Under the pieces are notes generated by a model, which was not told the origin of the DNA, ran no database searches, and saw only the letters and a program-made list of their open reading frames with translations. This document shows positions 8,405 through 15,582 of a stretch of 50,594 nucleotides of DNA, in pieces. Position numbers and translations under genes: made by a program. Positions within the stretch are counted from its first letter, which is position 1; the number at the start of each line of letters is the position of its first letter. The DNA comes from Pseudomonadota bacterium (GTDB lineage: Bacteria; Desulfobacterota; Desulfobulbia; Desulfobulbales; SURF-16), in NCBI GenBank assembly GCA_018816555.1, contig JAHIVT010000116.1, forward strand, positions 1 to 50,594. Reading direction: 5' to 3'.

Positions 8405-9670
8405 ATGCATGAACCGAAGAGAGACGCTAGCCATATCCATTATGGCTGGTATGTTGTGGCGGCAGGGACGCTCTGCATATTCGCCGGTCTCGGCTTCGGC
8501 CGTTTTGCCCTCGGCATGCTGCTGCCGTCCATGGGGGCGTCGCTGGGCCTTTCTTTTTCCCAGATGGGCCTTATCAGCACCTCGAATTTCGTCGGCTACC
8601 TGGTCGCCGTGCTGTTGTGCGGCAAACTGTCCGCCCGCTTCGGGGCACGAAGACTGATCGGTTTTGCCCTTTTGCTGGTAGGGCTGTCCATGCTCTGTAT
8701 CGGCGCCAGCGCCAAGCTGTTTATGATCATCGTCTTTTATACCCTGACCGGCATGGGTAGCGGCATGTCCAACGTGTCGATGATGGCCCTGGTCTCAGCC
8801 TGGTTTACCAGCCGTTCCCGGGGAAAGGCGGCGGGATTTATCGTCATCGGCAGCGGCTTTGCCATCGTCATTGCCGGTCGGCTGGTGCCGTGGCTGAATG
8901 GCAGGGGCAACGAGGGCTGGCGGATGAGCTGGCTGGTCCTTGGCACCATTGTTACCGTGGTTTCCGTCATCTGTTATCTGATATTGCGTGACAGGCCGCA
9001 TGAGCTTGGTCTGGAGCCGGTGGGCAATAGTCAAGCCTCCACGCCGGGTAAGAGCCAGGACATTTTTGAAACAGAGCCGGTGCGGCCCAGCCTCATTTAC
9101 CACTGTGCCGCCATTTACTTTCTTTTCGGCTTTACCTACGTGATCTATGCGACCTTCGTGGTCACCGTCATGGTGCAGGAGCGCGGCTTTTCCGAAGCTG
9201 TGGCAGGAAACTTCTGGTCATGGGTCGGTTTCTTGAGCCTTTTTTCCGGGCCTGTTTTCGGCGTCATGTCCGATAAGTTCGGCAGAAAGGCTGCCCTGAT
9301 CACGGTTTTTTGCATTCAATCCCTGGCTTATCTGCTTATTGCAGTCAATCTGCCCGGACTTTTTTTATATCTCTCCATCGGCTTCTACGGCATCGTGGCC
9401 TGGAGTATTCCCTCCATCATGGCCGCCTTGATCGCTGATTACGTGGGCCCGCACAGAACGGTTTCCGTTTTTGGCTTCATCACCTTTATTTTTGGTATCG
9501 GGCAGATTGCCGGACCCTATCTGGCCGGGGTGCTTGCCGAGACAACAGGCAGCTTTTCGAGCAGTTTTTACCTCGCTTCAGGCATGGCTGTGCTGGCCGC
9601 GGTTCTGTCCGCCGCCTTACCCCGGCAAAGTCATCCCATGGTTTCCAGAGGCGTTTTAGCGAAGAAGTGA
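8405..9670 (+). CDS. Major facilitator superfamily transporter (YbfB/YjiJ-like)
   Basis: 421 residues with 12 predicted membrane helices. Helix 1 carries GLGFGRFALGMLLPSM, characteristic of the YbfB/YjiJ-type MFS group. The loop 2-3 motif GKLSARFGARRLIG matches the MFS motif A, and FGVMSDKFGRKAAL is its copy in the second half. The central cytoplasmic loop is at about residues 195-225. Substrate cannot be predicted. No good Shine-Dalgarno precedes the ATG, which suggests translation dependent on the upstream TM2 gene. Confidence 0.85.
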   Translation: MHEPKRDASHIHYGWYVVAAGTLCIFAGLGFGRFALGMLLPSMGASLGLSFSQMGLISTSNFVGYLVAVLLCGKLSARFGARRLIGFALLLVGLSMLCIGASAKLFMIIVFYTLTGMGSGMSNVSMMALVSAWFTSRSRGKAAGFIVIGSGFAIVIAGRLVPWLNGRGNEGWRMSWLVLGTIVTVVSVICYLILRDRPHELGLEPVGNSQASTPGKSQDIFETEPVRPSLIYHCAAIYFLFGFTYVIYATFVVTVMVQERGFSEAVAGNFWSWVGFLSLFSGPVFGVMSDKFGRKAALITVFCIQSLAYLLIAVNLPGLFLYLSIGFYGIVAWSIPSIMAALIADYVGPHRTVSVFGFITFIFGIGQIAGPYLAGVLAETTGSFSSSFYLASGMAVLAAVLSAALPRQSHPMVSRGVLAKK

Positions 9671-9685
9671 ACCGCTCCGCGGCGA

Positions 9686-10621
9686 TTACAGTCTGTTTTT
9701 CTGATCAGGGTGACAACGGTTGCAGCCGTTCATCGGAAAAGCGACGGTCATGTGGCAGGTACCGCAATACATGCCGTACAGATTCTTTTCCTTGTCAAAT
9801 TCCACGGTTCCCATCTGGGCAATGGAAAACAGATCGGGATGACAGTTGGAACAGTCCAGCCACAGGATGTGCGATTCATGGGAAAAGACCACCAGGGTTC
9901 TGGGTGAGCGGGTGGTCCAGCGCAGCGGCATTTTCAGATGTTGCGGCAAGGGCATGGACTCCGGGGGATTTTCTGCATTGAGTGAATTACGCGGGGAGAT
10001 TGCCCCGCTTTTGATCGCCTCCACCCAGTTGATGCCGTCTCCATACTCCTGGGTTGGCACATTTTGGCCGCCGAGCATGGCATCTTTTTTGGCCTGGTAA
10101 TGGCCTTGCTTATCAACCTTGACATGACACAGGTTGCATGAGTATTTGACGGAAAAGGCGATGTCCCCGTTGTGGCAGGCCCCGCAATAGAGGCCTTCCA
10201 GATACTCCTCCCTGGTGATGCCTGTTCCTCCTTTTTTCATAGTAAATTCAAGCTCGACATGGCAGACTCGGCAGGTGTATCTGCTGCGGTGGATGCGGTG
10301 GGAGAAAACAACCGGATCCATGCGGTGCTTCTCGCTGCGGTCACGCAGAACGATATCGCCATACTGCTCCGGTGGCCCTTTATACAGGGCCATGTCCAGC
10401 AGCAGGTTCAGTTCGGAACGCGACAGGGATTCGGTGGAGTATCTTTTCTGAAAGATGGGGTTGCCCGGTTCGGCGAGTTCTTTCTGGGTAAGAAAGCGGT
10501 CAAAGTTGTCGCCGCACCCGGCAAGTAGCAGGCACAGCAGCGCCGTCAGCCCGAACCTGTGGAAGGGTTTGTGTTTTTTCTCCATATCGTGGGTTTGCCG
10601 CAGGAAACGCATAGCGATCAT
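9686..10621 (-). CDS. Hexahaem c7-type cytochrome lipoprotein
   Basis: 311 residues. Signal peptide with lipobox LLLAGC, so a lipid-anchored periplasmic or outer-membrane protein. Six CxxCH motifs fall in two c7-like triheme units: CRVCH, CGACH, CNLCH, then CSNCH, CGTCH, CNRCH. Each unit is preceded by FSHxxH, supplying extra haem-ligand histidines. The start ATG overlaps the stop of the upstream paralogue as ATGA, so translation is coupled; the ATG at 10585 is a possible alternative. The pair probably passes electrons across the periplasm. No porin or quinol oxidase partner is visible next to it. Confidence 0.88.
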   Translation of the reverse strand: MIAMRFLRQTHDMEKKHKPFHRFGLTALLCLLLAGCGDNFDRFLTQKELAEPGNPIFQKRYSTESLSRSELNLLLDMALYKGPPEQYGDIVLRDRSEKHRMDPVVFSHRIHRSRYTCRVCHVELEFTMKKGGTGITREEYLEGLYCGACHNGDIAFSVKYSCNLCHVKVDKQGHYQAKKDAMLGGQNVPTQEYGDGINWVEAIKSGAISPRNSLNAENPPESMPLPQHLKMPLRWTTRSPRTLVVFSHESHILWLDCSNCHPDLFSIAQMGTVEFDKEKNLYGMYCGTCHMTVAFPMNGCNRCHPDQKNRL

Positions 10622-11409
10622 GAGCCTGGGTTTAATACCGGTTTCGAATGGCAGCGGGTGCAGTCATTGAGAGCAAAGGCGATGTTCCCATGGCAGCGGC
10701 CGCAGAATTTCCCCTCGGTAATTTCCTTCATGGTTATCGGGGTTTTGCCGCTTTCCAGGGCAAAGGTATCCGGATGGCACATGCCGCAGCCATTCCAGAC
10801 CACATGTTTGGCGTGGGAGAAAATAATGTTCGGTAAGCCCGGCAGGGCTGGTGTGCGGGGCTCTTCTCGGCTGTTGACCATCTTTTCGCTTTTACGGAGA
10901 CTGACACCCTGCAGAAAGTCCTTGGGCTTGATAATGCCATCTTCCTCGGCCTTCATCCAGTCAATCTTGTTGCCATAGGTGGCAGGTGGCAGGGTTTTCT
11001 TAAGTTCCTGAAATTCGCGCTTGGCCTGCTGAGCCAGTTCCTGTTCATGCTGTTTGTCCTTGGGATGGCATCGGGTGCAGGCTTCCAGGGCAAAGGCCTC
11101 TTTGCCGTTGTGGCATGCGCCGCAGTACATGCCGTTGCGGTTATCCTCTTCCATCACTCCTGTACCGTTGGCAAGCTGGGAAAATTCAAGATCAACATGA
11201 CAGAGGCGGCAGGTGTACTTGCCGCGATGGGACCAGTGCCGGAAGGTGACGGGAAGAGCAGTATTGTCTTTCTCGGGTTGGCTCATGAGTACGTTGCCAT
11301 ATTCAAAGCTTTTGACTGCGGCAAAGGCAATTCCTGTTCCGCACAAAGAAATGAATAATCCAAAAACCACTCCTGTTTGAAACGTTTTTGCCGCGGCTCT
11401 TTTCATCAT
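10618..11409 (-). CDS. Hexahaem c7-type cytochrome, periplasmic
   Basis: 263 residues with a cleavable signal peptide (about 1-31) and six CxxCH motifs: CRLCH, CGACH, CTRCH and CGMCH, CGRCH, CTRCH. It has the same two-triheme-unit layout as the downstream lipoprotein: RHWSH or FSHAKH histidines before each unit, and a linker of about 100 residues containing TYGNKIDW, matched by EYGDGINW in the partner. The two are clearly paralogues from a tandem duplication. This copy has no lipobox and so is probably soluble, with the lipoprotein as membrane-bound partner. AAAGGAG Shine-Dalgarno. Confidence 0.88.
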   Translation of the reverse strand: MMKRAAAKTFQTGVVFGLFISLCGTGIAFAAVKSFEYGNVLMSQPEKDNTALPVTFRHWSHRGKYTCRLCHVDLEFSQLANGTGVMEEDNRNGMYCGACHNGKEAFALEACTRCHPKDKQHEQELAQQAKREFQELKKTLPPATYGNKIDWMKAEEDGIIKPKDFLQGVSLRKSEKMVNSREEPRTPALPGLPNIIFSHAKHVVWNGCGMCHPDTFALESGKTPITMKEITEGKFCGRCHGNIAFALNDCTRCHSKPVLNPGS

Positions 11410-11725
11410 TTTTCTCCTTTCCAGGGTTACAGCTTGTCCGTGAATACAATTTTTGATCTCACCTCATCCGCCTCAAAATACGGTGTGATTCCTGAAAAGC
11501 TTATTCGCGGACATGCCTTTATCTCAGGAAGATCAATTTTCATTCTTATTCTTGTTTTAAGATGCCGTCTCTGGTGTGGTCAAGCAAAAGATGTAAAAAA
11601 TAGGTATTATTCCCAGCCTATCCTGTGGAGAGATCGTTTTCGGTGCCTGCCCGGATAAATTTGTCAAGGTGATAATAATTATTGATTTATTGTGAGAATA
11701 TTAAAAAAACATTTTCTTTTCCCGG
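11410..11725. other. Intergenic region upstream of the hexahaem operon
   Basis: No gene seen. It contains an 11-bp imperfect inverted repeat (11435-11445 with 11502-11512) and an AT-rich dyad, GATAATAATTATTGAT at 11671-11686, that resembles a Fur-type box. Both are weak signals. Confidence 0.4.
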
Positions 11726-11754
11726 TTTGTGTGTTATAGAAATAAATCTATACT
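11726..11754 (+). promoter_or_regulatory. Probable promoter of a short transcript ahead of csp
   Basis: TTTGTG (11726-11731), 17-bp spacer, TATACT (11749-11754). The predicted start near 11761 lies only about 35 nt before a strong terminator. Confidence 0.5.
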
Positions 11755-11760
11755 GAGCTG

Positions 11761-11838
11761 TGACTGTTTGAAGTATTAGCAATACAAAAAAAGTTAACCG
11801 CATAATCCTCGAAGACGAGGCAGTGCGGTTTTTTTTTG
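11761..11838 (+). ncRNA. Candidate small RNA or attenuated leader
   Basis: Region between the predicted start and the end of the terminator T-run, about 78 nt with no ORF. It can form a small hairpin (GTATT AGC AATAC) followed by the terminator stem. It may be an independent sRNA or an attenuator controlling read-through into the cold-shock gene 100 nt downstream. Known only from sequence layout. Confidence 0.35.
11796..11838 (+). terminator. Rho-independent terminator upstream of csp
   Basis: Stem AACCGCA with TGCGGTT, topped by a second stem CCTCG/CGAGG, followed by nine or more T. No protein-coding gene ends just before it on this strand. Confidence 0.8.
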
Positions 11839-11940
11839 CTTAATGGTCCAAACCGTCGGCTTGCCGGTCGTTTTTGCATATGTCGGAAAGACCAGATTTT
11901 TAATGGCTCCACGTTGAGCCAGATTCCAGGGAGTTGTAAA

Positions 11941-12141
11941 GTGATTGAAGGTAAAGTGAAGTGGTTTAATGCGGCAAAAGGTTTTGGTTTTATTGAATCT
12001 GATAAAGGCGGTGATGTTTTCGTTCATCATTCTGCCATAAATAGTCAAGGCTATAAATCCCTCGATGAAGGGGCTCGGGTCCAGTTTGAGATCGTAGACG
12101 GTCCCAAAGGTCCGGCAGCAGCCAACGTTGTTCAGCTGTAA
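11941..12141 (+). CDS. Cold-shock protein (CspA family)
   Basis: 66-residue single cold-shock domain with RNP1 (KGFGFIE) and RNP2 (VFVHHSAI), which bind single-stranded RNA or DNA and act as RNA chaperones. The length and the start ([11 protein letters not shown]) are those of the family. The true start is GTG at 11941 with an AGGGAG Shine-Dalgarno; the longer open frame from 11836 is leader sequence. The terminator unit upstream and the RNA helicase downstream suggest a cold or growth-related RNA-metabolism locus. Confidence 0.95.
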   Translation: MIEGKVKWFNAAKGFGFIESDKGGDVFVHHSAINSQGYKSLDEGARVQFEIVDGPKGPAAANVVQL

Positions 12142-12310
12142 AAATTGGGGAGTGCCTTGAAAAATTAGGCATCCGGTTCGAGGACGAGAAGCGATGGAAA
12201 TAAGAAGCGCAGCATATATGGCATATGTGAGCATTTTTTTTTCCGGTGCGACGCAGTAATCGGGTCGGAGGACAATTTTTCAAGGTGCCCTGAAGCAAAT
12301 TGATGCTTTT

Positions 12311-12338
12311 GCCCCGCACAGCGCGGGGCTTTTTTTTA
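12311..12338 (+). terminator. Rho-independent terminator of csp
   Basis: Perfect 7-bp GC stem GCCCCGC/GCGGGGC, 5-nt loop, then nine T residues. It separates csp from the helicase gene. Confidence 0.88.
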
Positions 12339-12394
12339 TGCAGTGCCGGAAAACATCCTCTTGCCCTGCAAACATTTATTACAAAGAAGAAAAT

Positions 12395-14176
12395 ATGACT
12401 ACATTTGCAGAGTTAGGCGTTCAGGATAATATTCTCAGAGGGATTCATGCGTTGGGTTTCACTGATCCCACCTTGGTGCAGGAACAGGTCATTCCCATCG
12501 TATTGAACAGGCAGGCCGACCTGGTCGGCCTGGCCCAGACCGGCACCGGCAAAACAGCAGCCTTTGGCATTCCGCTCATTCAGTTGACTGATATCAGCCG
12601 CAGACAGACCCAGGCCCTGGTTTTATGCCCCACCAGGGAGCTTTGCGTGCAGGTTGCCAGGGATATCGGCGATCTTTCAAAATATGTCTCCGGTTTACAT
12701 GTTGTCGCCGTATATGGCGGGGCCAGCATTGACGGTCAGATCAAAGCGCTGCGCAGCGGTGCCCAGATTATTGTGGCAACACCTGGGCGGTTGCATGATC
12801 TGATCCGGCGGGGGGCTGTGGATATTTCCGCAATCAGTCTGGTAGTGCTTGATGAGGCGGATGAAATGCTGCAGATGGGTTTTCAGGATGAACTGAATGC
12901 CATATTGGCCAACACTCCTGCCAGCAAAAATACACTGCTGTTTTCCGCGACCATGCCCAGGGGGGTAGCGGAAATTGCCAGCAAGTACATGAATAAGCCG
13001 GTGGAGATCACCATCGGCCAGCGCAATGCCGGAGCAGAAAACATCCGGCATATTTATTATATGGTGCAGGCGCGCGACAGATTTCTTGCCTTGCGGCGGA
13101 TCGTGGATATGAACCCTGATATCTATGCCATTGTCTTTTGCCGGACACGGCAGGAAACAAATGAAGTCGCTGAGCAGCTGATCCAGAGCGGTTACGGTGC
13201 CGATGCCCTGCATGGTGATCTTTCCCAGGCTCAGCGGGACCAGGTGATGAACAAATTCCGCAGCAAAAATCTGCAGCTGCTGGTGGCAACTGATGTGGCT
13301 GCCCGCGGTCTGGACGTCAATGATCTGACCCATGTCATCAACTACAACCTGCCGGATGAAACAGCAAATTATACGCATCGAAGCGGGCGCACCGGCCGAG
13401 CTGGGAAAGCGGGAATTTCCGTCGCCATCATCCACATGCGGGAAAGACATAAGATCAGAGAAATTGAAAAAATTCTCAAGCGGACTTTTGAGGAAGGACG
13501 CATACCCAGCGGCCATGAAATTTGCCAAAAACAGCTCTTCCGGCTGGTCGAAACCGTAAAAAATGTTGATGTTGCCCATGAGCAGCTGCATCCATTTTTT
13601 GCCACCATTGCTGACGAGCTTGCCGCACTCGACCGGGAAGAATTGATTAAGCGCTTTTTCTCCATAGAATTTAACAGGTTCTTAGAGATGTATCGAAATG
13701 CACCTGATTTAAACATCTCCGATAGGGAGAAAAAACAGGATTCCCGGCAGCAAAGAGATGGGAAATCCCGCAGGCCTGGCAGCGATGAAAAGTTCACCCG
13801 TTTTCTTATCAATGTGGGGAAAAAAGATGGTGTGCACCCGGCGCGACTCATCGGTCAAATCAATGATAATGCCGCTATTTCCCGCATCAAAATCGGCAAG
13901 ATTGAGGTCATGAACTATTCTTCCATACTGGAGGCGGAAAGCAGGTTCGCCCCGCACGTTCTCAAGGCCTTTGCCCACCTGATGATTAACGGTAAAGATG
14001 TTTCAATCGAAATTGCCCCCGAGATTGCCAAGCCAAAATGGCAAAAGGACAATGCCGCGGTTGATGGTAAGTCGTCCCGCAACGCCAGGGCCGTGGGGCA
14101 GAAACCGGAAAAGGGGAAAAAAGCCTCCAAGAAAAGGCTGTGGGAAGCCAAGGACCCTTTTCTCTTTCTGCATTAA
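12395..14176 (+). CDS. DEAD-box ATP-dependent RNA helicase with DbpA-type RNA-binding domain
   Basis: 593 residues. The N-terminal RecA-like domain carries the Q-motif region, Walker A AQTGTGKT (47-54), PTREL, DEAD (153-156) and SAT. The second RecA-like domain carries ARGLDV and HRSGRTGRAG. The C-terminal part has a DbpA-type RNA-binding domain (about 465-540: TRFLINVGKKDGVHPARLIG ... ISRIKIG) and a basic tail. This layout matches CsdA/DeaD helicases, used in ribosome assembly and mRNA unwinding. The frame is open from 12338, but the ATG at 12395 begins the conserved FAELGV and lies just past the csp terminator. Confidence 0.93.
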   Translation: MTTFAELGVQDNILRGIHALGFTDPTLVQEQVIPIVLNRQADLVGLAQTGTGKTAAFGIPLIQLTDISRRQTQALVLCPTRELCVQVARDIGDLSKYVSGLHVVAVYGGASIDGQIKALRSGAQIIVATPGRLHDLIRRGAVDISAISLVVLDEADEMLQMGFQDELNAILANTPASKNTLLFSATMPRGVAEIASKYMNKPVEITIGQRNAGAENIRHIYYMVQARDRFLALRRIVDMNPDIYAIVFCRTRQETNEVAEQLIQSGYGADALHGDLSQAQRDQVMNKFRSKNLQLLVATDVAARGLDVNDLTHVINYNLPDETANYTHRSGRTGRAGKAGISVAIIHMRERHKIREIEKILKRTFEEGRIPSGHEICQKQLFRLVETVKNVDVAHEQLHPFFATIADELAALDREELIKRFFSIEFNRFLEMYRNAPDLNISDREKKQDSRQQRDGKSRRPGSDEKFTRFLINVGKKDGVHPARLIGQINDNAAISRIKIGKIEVMNYSSILEAESRFAPHVLKAFAHLMINGKDVSIEIAPEIAKPKWQKDNAAVDGKSSRNARAVGQKPEKGKKASKKRLWEAKDPFLFLH

Positions 14177-14247
14177 GTCCAGTTTATGATGGTCCTCAGT
14201 TTTTTTGCTGCAGGGCGGGAAATGATATCTGAGTATCAGTCGTGCTT

Positions 14248-14286
14248 AATGGGACAATCACTATGGTGATTGTCCCATTTTTTTTG
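14248..14286 (+). terminator. Rho-independent terminator of the helicase gene
   Basis: 14-bp perfect stem (14248-14261 with 14266-14279), TATG loop, then a T-run. Confidence 0.9.
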
Positions 14287-14337
14287 TCTGAGAAACGATG
14301 GGAAAGAATTATGCAATGATGATGTGGCGGATAGAAA

Positions 14338-14733
14338 CTAGATATTGTGATTGACTTGATATTCAATTCTTGATGCTGAAAAATTTCGGCTGCCAATCGC
14401 GTTCTGCAGTATGAAATTATTTAACTGATGAATCTGATCATCGGTTAATTTCTGAAATTTCAAATGACATATCCTTGTAAATACATTAAAAATTGATGCG
14501 CCACTTGTAATTTCCGTTTCAAGAATATTAATCCCCATTTCCTCTAAACACATATTGTTTTTCAAGCATCGTATATCTATTTTATCCTCTGAACCCGGGT
14601 CGAAATCTTCGTTTATGCATGAGCAGCATAATCCTCCCAGGCTGATATCTTCAATCTTGCCTACATTCCTCGAATGTATAATAAAATGTCCGTTGCCGAC
14701 TTTAAATCTCTGGCTGTTTCTTCTTTCCAGCAT
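14338..14733 (-). CDS. PilZ-domain protein, probable cyclic-di-GMP receptor
   Basis: 131 residues, essentially one PilZ domain. The N-terminus has the c-di-GMP arginine motif RNSQR (RxxxR, residues 5-9) and the second motif DISLGG ([D/N]xSxxG). Both ligand-binding motifs are intact. Stand-alone PilZ proteins usually relay c-di-GMP to motility, polysaccharide or pilus machinery; no target is encoded beside it. The region is more AT-rich than its neighbours. Confidence 0.85.
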   Translation of the reverse strand: MLERRNSQRFKVGNGHFIIHSRNVGKIEDISLGGLCCSCINEDFDPGSEDKIDIRCLKNNMCLEEMGINILETEITSGASIFNVFTRICHLKFQKLTDDQIHQLNNFILQNAIGSRNFSASRIEYQVNHNI

Positions 14734-15510
14734 CTTGTTTATCCTTATTGATTGGCTATTTTTTAAATAGTAATTAAAGTGTTTTTGTGAAAAAAGAAAT
14801 GTGGCAAATTGTCACGCAAAAATTGTTGCTCTTGTTTAAAAAGAATTCTCTTTATTTTTTATAAACGTGACGAGCATGCAGATGGTTCCCTGGAATTATA
14901 TGTATCTCCGGCAAAAAATGGCCTGGGTTTTTCAGTATTGTCTGTTTATCATGCCGTAATCAGGACATTTTTGGTTTGCGGCCTTGGGAAATTCTGACAA
15001 GGCTGATTTTACATTTCTTAACATGCCGCTTTTTTTTCTTTGCCTGACGGGCATGAAAACATTTGTCGGTCGTCATGGACGCCCCCTGGCCCCTGAGGCT
15101 GTTGAAAAGCTGCCCTACTTGCTGATACTTAAGATGCTTTATAAACAGCGCTTTGCTATGAAGTGACCAATTATTACCCAGCAAGGTTTACCCTTCACAA
15201 GCTTTGCTTATGGAGGATGTTCACTTTTGGGTGGTACGGTTTGTGGAGCCCATGGGCAGCTCAAACCATGGAAATAATACGGTTGAATTATTCAGGGAAT
15301 ATGTCAAATTGAAATAATGCTGGGTTCGCAAGAAGGTCCGGCACTGAATTCTTGTGACGATAAATCAAGAAGTTAGCATGCAATGTGCAGCTGTCGAGAG
15401 GGTTTTTGTCCTCATGAGGCATATATACGAGACAGTCAAATAATGTTTTTCCCATTACCCTGGCGCTGGGAAAATCGGTGCCAGCCACATATAAAAACAG
15501 GATGATAAAG
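14734..15510. other. Long intergenic region without a recognisable gene
   Basis: About 780 bp. Short open frames exist (for example 14984-15166), but none has both a Shine-Dalgarno and a family resemblance. A hairpin with arms near 15238-15249 and 15259-15267 has no T-run. Decayed sequence is possible. Confidence 0.5.
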
Positions 15511-15582
15511 ATGCGTAAGCTAATTTCAGGATTTGGCCCCATGTTTTCAGCCATCCAGGATGCAAAGACAGGTATATGCTGA
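15511..15582 (+). CDS. Possible 23-codon leader ORF overlapping the next gene's start
   Basis: ATG at 15511 follows a good AGGATGATAAAG Shine-Dalgarno region and encodes 23 residues (begins MRKLISGFGPMF). Its stop TGA (15580-15582) lies 2 nt past the ATG of the large secreted protein (15576), so the frames overlap. This is the arrangement of a coupled leader peptide. No homology recognised. Confidence 0.3.
   Translation: MRKLISGFGPMFSAIQDAKTGIC

Noticed and set aside
14984-15166. 60-codon ORF in the gap after the PilZ gene
   Set aside because: No Shine-Dalgarno, no recognisable family, and equally open frames on the other strand.
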